Shown one piece after another: positions 17,282 to 24,556 of a DNA stretch of 64,000 nucleotides. This DNA is from Actinomycetota bacterium (GTDB lineage Bacteria; Actinomycetota; CADDZG01; WHSQ01). Numbering within the stretch: position 1 is the first letter of the stretch; every line of letters starts with the position of its first letter. The translations under genes and the position numbers were made by a program. The notes under the pieces were generated by a model, which made no database searches, was not told the DNA's origin, and saw only the letters and a program-made list of their open reading frames with translations. The stretch covers positions 554,036-618,035 of the forward strand of contig JAUJNI010000002.1 in the NCBI GenBank assembly GCA_030446465.1, given 5' to 3'.

Positions 17282-17348
17282 AAGGGATTTCTTAGCCCTT
17301 TGCCTTGACTTCCCCTCTCTACAGGTGCGTAATTACAAGGTCGTAAGT

Positions 17349-17364
17349 ACCCCAGATGTTGTGC
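17349..17364. promoter_or_regulatory. Putative NrdR box 1 upstream of nrdJ
   Basis: ACCCCAGATGTTGTGC keeps the palindromic core of the NrdR consensus (acaCwAtATaTwGtGT) at 11 of 16 positions. It is paired with a second box after a 15-bp linker, the tandem spacing described for NrdR operators. nrdR itself lies downstream of nrdJ. Confidence 0.65.
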
Positions 17365-17379
17365 CGCTTCGCTACTCCG

Positions 17380-17395
17380 TCGCTACATCTGGTGT
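17380..17395. promoter_or_regulatory. Putative NrdR box 2 upstream of nrdJ
   Basis: TCGCTACATCTGGTGT reads ACACCAGATGTAGCGA on the other strand and also matches the NrdR consensus at 11 of 16. A -10-like GATAAT (17401-17406) begins 5 bp downstream, so NrdR binding here would cover the promoter. Confidence 0.65.
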
Positions 17396-17447
17396 TGGGG
17401 GATAATCTGATAGCGACCTCGAGGGTCGTCGGAAGGGGGTTTCGTAC

Positions 17448-20400
17448 GTGTCTCAGGCGGTCACACCCGCTCCCGGATCACGGGAGATCGATGCCGAGCT
17501 TCGGCTGAAGCGGCACTTCACAACCGAAGGCGTTCACCCCTACGACGAGATCGAGTGGGAGCTCAGGGACGCCGTCATCCAGAACTACCGCACCGGTGAG
17601 ATCGCCTTCGAGCAAAAGGGCGTCGAGATCCCGAAGTCGTGGTCCCAGAACGCCACCAATATCGCCGCCCAGAAGTACTTCCGGGGATCGCCCGGGACGC
17701 CGCAGCGTGAGCGCAGCGTCAAGCAGATGATCGACCGTGTCGTCAACCGCTACCACGAGGAAGGCCTCGCCCGCGGTTACTTCGGCGACGATGCCGAGGC
17801 CGCCATCTTCAAGGACGAGCTCACCCACCTGCTCGTCAACCAAAAGGCGGCCTTCAACTCACCGGTGTGGTTCAACGTCGGCTGGCGCCCGAAAGGCGAA
17901 GAGCAAGTGAGCGCGTGCCAGCCGTACGACGCCTTGGTGAGCACCCCTGCCGGCTTGATCCCCATCGGCAAGCTAGTGGAGGACGACGCGGTGGGGACCA
18001 AGGTGTATGACGCCGAGGGAATCACCAAGATCGTCGCAACAAAAGCGAACGGAACGAAGGAAGTTCTACGCATCACCACCAAAGCCGGCCATACGCTAGA
18101 CGTAACCGCGGATCACCTCGTGTGGAAACGGACGAGCGAAAAGGGGGGCCGTTTCACTCCGGCTGGTCAGTTGAAGCCGGGAGATGCGCTCGAGTGGCAC
18201 CGTCGCGAGTCCTACGGCGAGTCCGAGATCAACATCCGCGAAATCTCCGAGGCCGCGCTCGCCGGTTGGTTGCAATCGGACGGCTTCGTCGGCCGGTATG
18301 CCGGCACGAATAGGTCGCTGACGATTGAAGCGATGACCGTCAACGACGACGAGTTGGAGTGGGTCACCGGCGCGCTCAACGGGGTGTTCCCGGACGTCCA
18401 TCGACACGAGCGCAAGGTGGTTACACAGAATGAGGCGCTCGACTGCCGTCGCACGCGCCTCTACGGCAAACAACTTCAGCACTTCGTGGACAAGTGGGGG
18501 CTCATGGCGCGTGGCGTCGCCATGGAGGTCCCTAGTCACCTCTTTACTGCCCCCCTGCCGGTTGTGGCCGCGTACCTCAAGAGCATCTTCCAGGCTGAAG
18601 GCAGCGTGTCGGTTCGTGAGCGCACGGCTCGAATCAGTGTGGACATGATCTCGGAGCCCCTCATTCGAGGTATCCAGCACCTGCTGCTCCGCTTCGGCAT
18701 ATTCGCCCGGGTGAGCTTCAAGCCGGACAGTCGGAGCGACCGCAAGGGATGCTGGTCAATCGGTATCCAGACGGCTGGTGACCGGCGGATCTTTGCGGAC
18801 GAGATCGGCTTCGTCGACCGGGCAAAGTCCAAGAGAGTCGAGGACAGTTTGCTTCTGCCGGGCCTCGCCTCGCACCAGACCAAACAGCTCGAGATCGCTC
18901 GTATCGAGCCGTTAGGCGAAATGCCGGTCTACGACATCCAGACCGAGAGTGGGGAATACCTATCGGGCAACTTGCGGGTCCACAACTGCTTCATACTTTC
19001 GGTCGAGGACGAGATGCGCTCGATCCTCAACTGGTATGTCGAAGAGGGGCTGATCTTTAAGCACGGATCAGGGTCGGGGCTCAACCTCTCCAAGCTGCGT
19101 TCTTCGAGGGAGCACCTGCGTTCCGGAGGCACAGCGTCTGGCCCTGTCTCCTTCATGCGGGGCGCGGATGCCTCTGCAGGAACCATCAAGTCGGGTGGAG
19201 CCACCCGACGGGCGGCCAAGATGGTCGTACTAAACGTGGATCATCCTGACATCAAAGACTTCATTTGGTGCAAGGCACTCGAGGAGAAGAAGGCTCGTGC
19301 TCTGGGCGAGGCCGGCTTCGATATGGACCTCGACGGCAAGGACAGCCACTCGATCCAATACCAGAACGCAAACAACTCAGTTCGAGTGACGGACGAGTTT
19401 ATGCAAGCGGTGATTGAAGATCGTGACTGGGACCTCAAGGCTGTCACCACCGGCGAGACAATCGAGCGCTTGAAGGCGAAGGAGCTGTTCCGCGAGATCG
19501 CTCAAGCTGCATGGGAGTGTGCGGACCCCGGGATTCAGTACGACACCACCATCAACGACTGGCATACCTGCCCCAACACCGGCCCAATCACAGCAAGTAA
19601 TCCTTGTTCCGAGTTCCTTCATGTCGATAACTCATCTTGTAACTTGGCCAGCATCAATTTGTTGAAGTTTCTCGATGAGAACGACGACTTTGACATCGAG
19701 TCCTACAAGCACGCGGTCGAAGTTCTCTTCCTCGCACAAGAGATCTCTGTGGGTTTTGCGCACTATCCAACAGAGAAGATTCGAGATAACTCGCTGAGGA
19801 TGCGCCAACTCGGTCAAGGGGTTGCGAACCTCGGCGCCCTCTTGATGGCGATGGGACTGCCATACGACTCCGATCATGGACGCGCCGTTGCTGCGTCGCT
19901 TCAAGCCATTCAGACTGGCCATTGCTACGCCACTTCGGCTCGTATTGCGAAGCGCGTCGGCGCATTTGATGACTTCGATAGAAACCGCGATCCGATGCTT
20001 CGAGTTATGAACAAGCATCGCGACGCGGCTCATCAGATTCGCAGCGCTGTGGTGCCACCTGTCTTTCTTTCGGAGGCCACGCAAGTTTGGGATGAGGCCG
20101 TCAGTCTGGGCGAGATTTATGGGTATCGAAACTCTCAAGCCGTAGTGGCCGCGCCGACCGGCACCATTGCGCTCTTGATGGATTGTGACACGACGGGCAT
20201 CGAGCCTGACCTGGCGCTGAAGAAGACCAAGAAGCTCGTCGGCGGCGGCACCATGTCGATCGTTAACCAGACCGTTCCCAAAGCACTTCGCAAGCTCGGC
20301 TATGACGACGAACAGATTTTGGACATCGTCGCCTACATCGACGGGAACTCCCACGTCGTTGGCGCCCCCCACTTGAAGCAGGAGCACTTGACGGTCTTCG

Positions 20401-21284
20401 ATACGGCAATGGGCGAGAGAAGCATCCATTACATGGGGCATATCAAGATGCTTTCTGCCATCCAGCCGTTCCTGTCCGGATCGGCTAGCAAGACTGTCAA
20501 TTTGCCAGAGAACGTCACGGTCGAAGACGTCGAGCACGCCTACATCGAAGCGTGGCGTCTGGGAGTTAAGTGCCTCGCCCTTTACCGGGACAACTGCAAG
20601 ATGGGCCAGCCTCTTTCAGTCACGAAGAAGGGTGACAACAAGGCTGACATCCCCAAGACGGCTCTGCCGGAGCCGGTCCGACGCAGGCTCCCCAAGAAGC
20701 GCACCTCAAAGACGATCAAGTTCCGTGTCGCAGACACCGAGGGCTACATCACGACGGGCGAGTTCCCCGATGGCACCGTGGGCGAGATCTTCCTCAAGGT
20801 CGCGAAGCAGGGCTCGACGCTCGCCGGAATCATGGATGCGTTCGCCATCTCGATCTCGATGGGACTCCAGTACGGCGTGCCGTTGTCTGCCTACGTCAAG
20901 CAGTTCGTCAACACCCGCTTCGAGCCCTCGGGCATGACGGATGACTCCGACTTCAGGATCGCAACCTCGATCCTCGACTACGTCTTTAGGGTGCTGGCCC
21001 TTGAGTACCTGAGCCCATCCGAGCGTCACGCTCTCGGCATCAGGACCGCGGGGGAACGGCAACTCGAGATCGAGACCAAGCTCGAATCCGGCGACGGTCA
21101 AGCCACCAACGGCCACGGGAATGGCAACGGTCATCCATCGGATGAATCCGTCATCGTGCTGGGCCCGGTGGCGAGTGCTCACAACGATGCTTTGCCCTTC
21201 TGTGGACAGTGCGGCGTGCAGATGAACCCCGCGGGATCTTGCTTCGCATGTCCCTCGTGCGGATCAACGAGCGGCTGCTCCTAA
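17448..21284 (+). CDS. nrdJ: Adenosylcobalamin-dependent (class II) ribonucleotide reductase with intein
   Basis: 1278-residue precursor. Residues 157-513 are an intein; the spliced enzyme is about 921 residues. The N-extein ends QVSA and the C-extein begins CFILSVEDEM, so splicing restores the SACFI active-site cysteine. Later motifs are NPCSEFLHVDNSSCNLASINL and PTGTIALLMDCDTTGIEP. The C-terminus carries CxxC pairs (CGQCG, CPSCG), the usual redox tail. Class II enzymes reduce ribonucleotides using B12 and need no oxygen. GTG 17448 follows GGAAGGGGG. Bases about 19370-20640 appear less GC-rich at third positions than the rest. Confidence 0.93.
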   Translation: MSQAVTPAPGSREIDAELRLKRHFTTEGVHPYDEIEWELRDAVIQNYRTGEIAFEQKGVEIPKSWSQNATNIAAQKYFRGSPGTPQRERSVKQMIDRVVNRYHEEGLARGYFGDDAEAAIFKDELTHLLVNQKAAFNSPVWFNVGWRPKGEEQVSACQPYDALVSTPAGLIPIGKLVEDDAVGTKVYDAEGITKIVATKANGTKEVLRITTKAGHTLDVTADHLVWKRTSEKGGRFTPAGQLKPGDALEWHRRESYGESEINIREISEAALAGWLQSDGFVGRYAGTNRSLTIEAMTVNDDELEWVTGALNGVFPDVHRHERKVVTQNEALDCRRTRLYGKQLQHFVDKWGLMARGVAMEVPSHLFTAPLPVVAAYLKSIFQAEGSVSVRERTARISVDMISEPLIRGIQHLLLRFGIFARVSFKPDSRSDRKGCWSIGIQTAGDRRIFADEIGFVDRAKSKRVEDSLLLPGLASHQTKQLEIARIEPLGEMPVYDIQTESGEYLSGNLRVHNCFILSVEDEMRSILNWYVEEGLIFKHGSGSGLNLSKLRSSREHLRSGGTASGPVSFMRGADASAGTIKSGGATRRAAKMVVLNVDHPDIKDFIWCKALEEKKARALGEAGFDMDLDGKDSHSIQYQNANNSVRVTDEFMQAVIEDRDWDLKAVTTGETIERLKAKELFREIAQAAWECADPGIQYDTTINDWHTCPNTGPITASNPCSEFLHVDNSSCNLASINLLKFLDENDDFDIESYKHAVEVLFLAQEISVGFAHYPTEKIRDNSLRMRQLGQGVANLGALLMAMGLPYDSDHGRAVAASLQAIQTGHCYATSARIAKRVGAFDDFDRNRDPMLRVMNKHRDAAHQIRSAVVPPVFLSEATQVWDEAVSLGEIYGYRNSQAVVAAPTGTIALLMDCDTTGIEPDLALKKTKKLVGGGTMSIVNQTVPKALRKLGYDDEQILDIVAYIDGNSHVVGAPHLKQEHLTVFDTAMGERSIHYMGHIKMLSAIQPFLSGSASKTVNLPENVTVEDVEHAYIEAWRLGVKCLALYRDNCKMGQPLSVTKKGDNKADIPKTALPEPVRRRLPKKRTSKTIKFRVADTEGYITTGEFPDGTVGEIFLKVAKQGSTLAGIMDAFAISISMGLQYGVPLSAYVKQFVNTRFEPSGMTDDSDFRIATSILDYVFRVLALEYLSPSERHALGIRTAGERQLEIETKLESGDGQATNGHGNGNGHPSDESVIVLGPVASAHNDALPFCGQCGVQMNPAGSCFACPSCGSTSGCS
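17916..18986 (+). other. Intein with LAGLIDADG homing endonuclease, inside NrdJ
   Basis: 357 codons from Cys (TGC 17916) to Asn (AAC 18984-18986), followed by the +1 Cys of the C-extein. The N-terminal splicing block is CQPYDALVSTPAGLIPIG, block B is GHTLDVTADHLVW, and the C-terminal block is GEYLSGNLRVHN. Two LAGLIDADG-type helices, LAGWLQSDGFVG and YLKSIFQAEGSVSV, mark a homing endonuclease between them. All residues needed for splicing (C1, penultimate H, terminal N, C+1) are present, so splicing should work. It is inserted exactly before an active-site cysteine, a typical conserved homing target. Confidence 0.93.
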
Positions 21285-21289
21285 GGGCG

Positions 21290-21493
21290 ATGGGCGTCGA
21301 GAGATGCAGCGAGTGCGGGGCTGAGCTGAGGCTCGGTCCCGCCCGCTGCCCACTGTGCGGCGCGGAGCCGAAGGCGAAGCCTCAGCCGCAAGGTCCGGCC
21401 AAGGTGGAAAACGTCGATCACTACCAATCGGATGTCAGGAAGCTGCGCGACCAGCTGAAGAGGCTTCGAGAGGAGGACGCCGAGGCGGTCTAG
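21290..21493 (+). CDS. Small zinc-ribbon protein between nrdJ and nrdR
   Basis: 67 residues. Two CxxC knuckles (CSECG and CPLCG, 10 residues apart) form a zinc ribbon, followed by a Pro/Lys/Gln linker and a charged helix ending RDQLKRLREEDAEAV. It begins 6 bp after nrdJ and ends 12 bp before nrdR, so it is in the same transcript. The function is unknown; position suggests a link to ribonucleotide reduction. The last nrdJ codons just upstream also encode a zinc-ribbon-like tail. Confidence 0.7.
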   Translation: MGVERCSECGAELRLGPARCPLCGAEPKAKPQPQGPAKVENVDHYQSDVRKLRDQLKRLREEDAEAV

Positions 21494-21505
21494 CCGGCGC
21501 CGGCC

Positions 21506-21991
21506 ATGCGTTGCCCCTACTGCACCTCAGAGGAAGACAAGGTCATCGACTCACGGCTGGCCGAAGAGGGCCGCGCCATCAGAAGGCGTCGGGAGTGCAT
21601 CGCCTGCGGTCGTCGCTACACGACCTTCGAGAGGGCAGAAGAGGTGCCCCTGTTGGTTGCGAAGCGAGGGGGCGTCGAGGAGTCGTTCGATCGCACCAAG
21701 ATCATCGAGGGGCTCAACCGTGCCTGCAAGAACCGGCCCATCACCCAGTCCGAGGTCGAGTCGATCGCGGATGACGTCGAAGAAGCCATGCGCGCCGACG
21801 GGCGAAGACCGGTTCCCTCTGCAGAGATCGGCCGAGAGGTGCTGGAGCGCCTGCGATTGCTCGACGAGGTCGCCTACCTGCGTTTCGCCTCGGTGTACAA
21901 GGACTTCCAGGAGCTCACCGACTTCGAGCGCGAGCTCGGCCTTCTCCTCAAGAAGTCACCGCCCAAGCAGGGAGCCGAAGAGAGCCCGTGA
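21506..21991 (+). CDS. nrdR: Transcriptional repressor NrdR
   Basis: 161 residues. The zinc ribbon uses C3, C6, C31 and C34 (MRCPYC and CIACGRRYTTFER), followed by an ATP-cone that senses ATP/dATP (LVAKRGGVEESFDRTKI). NrdR represses ribonucleotide reductase genes when dATP is abundant. Its likely targets are the paired boxes upstream of nrdJ. The 3' end overlaps dut (GTGA). Confidence 0.96.
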   Translation: MRCPYCTSEEDKVIDSRLAEEGRAIRRRRECIACGRRYTTFERAEEVPLLVAKRGGVEESFDRTKIIEGLNRACKNRPITQSEVESIADDVEEAMRADGRRPVPSAEIGREVLERLRLLDEVAYLRFASVYKDFQELTDFERELGLLLKKSPPKQGAEESP

Positions 21992-22419
21992 AGATCGAGG
22001 TCAAGAGGCTCGACCCAGATCTTCCGTTGCCGGCCTACGCGCGGGCAGGCGATGCGGGGCTCGATCTCATCGCTGCCGAGGATGTCACCCTGAAGCCGGG
22101 GGAGCGGGCCGCCATCGGAACCGGGATCGCGGTCGCGATATCGCCGGGATACGCAGGCTTCGTCCACGCACGGTCCGGCCGCGCTCTGGCCGCGGGCCTG
22201 GCTCTCGCAAACGCGCCCGGCTTGATTGACTCCGGCTACAGAGGGGAGCTGAGGGTGGCCTGCGTCAACCTCGACCCCGACGAGCCCATCTACGTAAGGC
22301 GCGGGGAGAAGATTGCGCAGTTGGTCATCCAGCCGGTGGAGCAGGTGGAGTTGACGGAGGTCGAAGAGCTACCGGATTCACCCCGAGGCCCGGGCGGCTT
22401 CGGCAGCACCGGTCGTTAG
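21988..22419 (+). CDS. dut: Deoxyuridine 5'-triphosphate nucleotidohydrolase
   Basis: 143-residue trimeric dUTPase with the five motifs in order: AGDAGLDLIA, HARSGRALAAGL, GLIDSGYRGEL, RRGEKIAQLVI and the C-terminal RGPGGFGSTGR arm. It hydrolyses dUTP to dUMP and keeps uracil out of DNA. The GTG start overlaps the nrdR stop. With nrdJ and nrdR it makes a dNTP-supply operon. Confidence 0.95.
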   Translation: MKIEVKRLDPDLPLPAYARAGDAGLDLIAAEDVTLKPGERAAIGTGIAVAISPGYAGFVHARSGRALAAGLALANAPGLIDSGYRGELRVACVNLDPDEPIYVRRGEKIAQLVIQPVEQVELTEVEELPDSPRGPGGFGSTGR

Positions 22420-22432
22420 GCATAGTTGCGGC

Positions 22433-23053
22433 GTGCGCAAGCTCGTTGTCTCTCTGCTCTTTTTGGCTGTGGTTGCCCTTGCGGGTGACTTCGGTGCCAG
22501 GTTCCTGGTCGAGCGAGCCGTGGCGGCCGAGCTGGCGTCGTCCTTCGGACTTGGAGAGAGGCCGTCGGTCGACATATCGGGCTTTCCCTTCATCCTGCGC
22601 CTCTTGGACGGCAGCTTCCCGACCGTGGAGGCCGAAGCCGACAATCCCTCAGCCAGCGACCTTCAGCTGGACAACGTCGTCCTCACGCTTGTAGATGTCC
22701 GTTTCGATCCGCAACAGGTGTTGCAGGGCTCGCCGGAGCAGGTAAGGACGGCAGGAGGAGATGGAACCGCCACCCTTTCGGACGACTCTGTCACCCAGTC
22801 GCTACGGGACCAGGGAGCAGATGCGTCAGTGACCTTTGGTGAGGGTGAGGTCGTGGTGAAGGCCGGCGGCGGCCGCGCCGGCGGTGATGTCGCTCTCGAG
22901 GAGGGCCGACTCGTGGTCTCGTCGCAGGCCGGCTTTTCGGCAGCAATCCCGCTTCCGACGCTTGGTGGGCATGTCGACTACGCCTCGCTGACGGTCGGCA
23001 ACGGAAGCGCGGAGCTGGCCCTCGATGTTGCGCCGGGTGTGCTGCGCCGCTGA
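22433..23053 (+). CDS. DUF2993 (LmeA-like) phospholipid-binding protein
   Basis: 206 residues with an N-terminal signal or anchor (VVSLLFLAVVALAGDFGARF) and the DUF2993 pattern FPFILRLLDGSFPTVEAEAD, followed by amphipathic beta strands. Mycobacterial LmeA of this family is a cell-envelope phospholipid-binding protein needed for lipomannan maturation. Whether this lineage makes lipomannan is not visible here. GTG start 13 bp after dut. Confidence 0.75.
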   Translation: MRKLVVSLLFLAVVALAGDFGARFLVERAVAAELASSFGLGERPSVDISGFPFILRLLDGSFPTVEAEADNPSASDLQLDNVVLTLVDVRFDPQQVLQGSPEQVRTAGGDGTATLSDDSVTQSLRDQGADASVTFGEGEVVVKAGGGRAGGDVALEEGRLVVSSQAGFSAAIPLPTLGGHVDYASLTVGNGSAELALDVAPGVLRR

Positions 23054-23096
23054 GGATTCGTCGCTGGCGCAGTGCCCGTCGCCGGGCCGGGTGCGG

Positions 23097-23381
23097 TTAG
23101 GCGGAAACTTCCACGCCCCGCCAGAACGCGACGTGACCCTTGATCTCCTTGGCGGCGTCCTTGGGCTCGGGGTAGTACCAGGCCGCATCCTCGTTGACCT
23201 CGCCGTTGACCTTGATGGAGTAGTAGCTGGCCGTGCCCTTCCAGGGGCACACCGTTTGCTTGTCGCTCTGGACCAGGTACTCCTTGCCAACCGACTCCTC
23301 GGGGAAGTAGTGGTTTCCCTCCACCACCACGGTGTCGTCGCTCTCTGCGATGACGGTGTTGCTCCAGACCGCTTTGGCCAT
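23097..23381 (-). CDS. DUF427 domain protein
   Basis: 94-residue all-beta protein typical of DUF427: AVWSNTVIAESDDTVVVEGNHYFP, CPWKGTASYYSI, and AAWYYPEPKDAA. These are small cytosolic proteins of unknown function, widespread in Actinobacteria. It is convergent with the DUF2993 gene and stands alone. GAGGGCGAC precedes its ATG on the minus strand. Confidence 0.85.
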   Translation of the reverse strand: MAKAVWSNTVIAESDDTVVVEGNHYFPEESVGKEYLVQSDKQTVCPWKGTASYYSIKVNGEVNEDAAWYYPEPKDAAKEIKGHVAFWRGVEVSA

Positions 23382-23480
23382 GTCGCCCTCCTTTGATCGT
23401 CTCTCTCAACAACGCAGGGAACTGGTTCTCCCTTCCAGGTCTTCGATCGGGGGCCCGAAACCGCTACAATGGCGTCCTCT

Positions 23481-23552
23481 GCGGGCGTGGCTCAGTGGTA
23501 GAGCATCACCTTGCCAAGGTGAGGGTCGCCAGTTCGAATCTGGTCGCCCGCT
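23481..23552 (+). tRNA. tRNA-Gly(GCC)
   Basis: Complete 72-nt cloverleaf: acceptor GCGGGCG/CGCCCGC, D-arm GCTC/GAGC, anticodon loop TTGCCAA (GCC) on a TCACC/GGTGA stem, T-arm with TTCGAAT, discriminator T. CCA is not encoded. A TACAAT -10 lies at 23465-23470. A strong terminator follows 8 bp after. It borders the accessory region to the right. Confidence 0.96.
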
Positions 23553-23556
23553 CGGA

Positions 23557-24090
23557 TTAAAGGCCCTGGTCACAGGGCCTTTTTCCTTCGACGTGGACAT
23601 GGTCTTCGCACGGGTCGCCAGCCTCCTGCTCTATCTCCTCGAGGGAGTCATGGACGATCGGCTCGGGCTTGGTATCGGGCTCGGTCAACCCGAATGGGTT
23701 CTCGACGGCATATCTAGCGTTGTAATGCGCCACGAGCTCGGGAGCATCGCTGGGAGAAGCGATGCGGAGGAAGCCGATCTCCCACGTGATGCCGTTGCCG
23801 CCGCCTTTGTCCAGGAAGTAGTCCCAGAGCTGTTTTGGCTCCGCCGACCAATACGTGTCTACCCAGCCCTCGACCCACTGAGGGTCGCGGCCCGGTTCTT
23901 TGACCAGAGCGCCGTCGATGCGCCACGGACCGTGGAACGAATCGATGGGACGCTCGATGAGTAGCAGCTCGGTGGTGAGCTCCGGGTTCGGAGAGTCGAC
24001 GAATAGCCCTTGATGCTGCGGGACGCTCCCGTCGTGCGTGAGCTCCATCGGTTCGGTCTTCGTGAACTGAAGATCATCGGGGTTGGTCAT
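23557..24090 (-). CDS. Unknown protein, last gene of candidate defence operon
   Basis: 177 residues, acidic, with no recognised domain. It has strands such as TTELLLIERPIDSFHGPWRIDG and a WxxW-rich centre (WVEGWVDTYWSAEPKQLWDYF). The ATG at 24090 lies within the 3' end of the preceding gene (17-bp overlap). Its last residues (EGKRPCDQGL) are encoded by the tRNA-Gly terminator hairpin, so the native end may have been lost or re-made when the segment came next to the tRNA gene. Confidence 0.6.
   Translation of the reverse strand: MTNPDDLQFTKTEPMELTHDGSVPQHQGLFVDSPNPELTTELLLIERPIDSFHGPWRIDGALVKEPGRDPQWVEGWVDTYWSAEPKQLWDYFLDKGGGNGITWEIGFLRIASPSDAPELVAHYNARYAVENPFGLTEPDTKPEPIVHDSLEEIEQEAGDPCEDHVHVEGKRPCDQGL
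23559..23585 (+). terminator. Intrinsic terminator after tRNA-Gly
   Basis: AGGCCCTG (23561-23568), loop GTCA, CAGGGCCT (23573-23580), then TTTT. Preceding A residues make it usable on the minus strand too, where the last gene of the adjacent operon reads its final codons through it. Confidence 0.88.
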
Positions 24091-24556
24091 CACTTCTCCT
24101 CTCGGTCGCCACGAGTCGCATCCCGAGGCAATCCCCCTCTGTATAGAAGGCTTCGACCACGTAGTTGCTCGCCTCGACATCGACCACGTATCCATTCTCG
24201 ATGTCTCCATGGAACGGGTCCCACACGGTGCAGGCTCCGTTCGGAAGCGCCAGGGTCGTCAACCTGTTCCAGCTGCCCTCGCCGTTGTCATCTAGCTCGT
24301 CTACATCAGTAGTCCAACAGAGCCGTATCGAAACAACGTTGCCCTGACCGTCGCGCTGCACCTCTACCGGCACGTTCTCATCGGCTTCAGTGAATGCCGC
24401 GACCACCGCGACGCCATTTGCAGTCGCATCGATCACGCGGTTGTCAATGTCTGTGGCCTGTAACGCCTCGAACTGCTCAGCGGCGGGGACCGACGTGTCC
24501 GCGATAGCCAGGTAGCTGTCGTGCCCAACCCACCCCAGGGTCGCCCACTCGTTCAT
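24074..24556 (-). CDS. Unknown acidic protein in candidate defence operon
   Basis: 160 residues, strongly acidic and probably mostly beta, opening NEWATLGWVGHDSYLAIAD. No known motif. The ATG at 24556 overlaps the stop of the metallo-beta-lactamase gene as ATGA, and its 3' end overlaps the next gene by 17 bp. Tight coupling implies function with its neighbours; an inhibitor or immunity-like role is only a guess. Confidence 0.6.
   Translation of the reverse strand: MNEWATLGWVGHDSYLAIADTSVPAAEQFEALQATDIDNRVIDATANGVAVVAAFTEADENVPVEVQRDGQGNVVSIRLCWTTDVDELDDNGEGSWNRLTTLALPNGACTVWDPFHGDIENGYVVDVEASNYVVEAFYTEGDCLGMRLVATERRSDDQPR

Noticed and set aside
17282-17447. Cobalamin riboswitch upstream of nrdJ
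   Set aside because: The gap is only 166 bp, has no B12-box-like GCCACTG element, and is explained by paired NrdR boxes.
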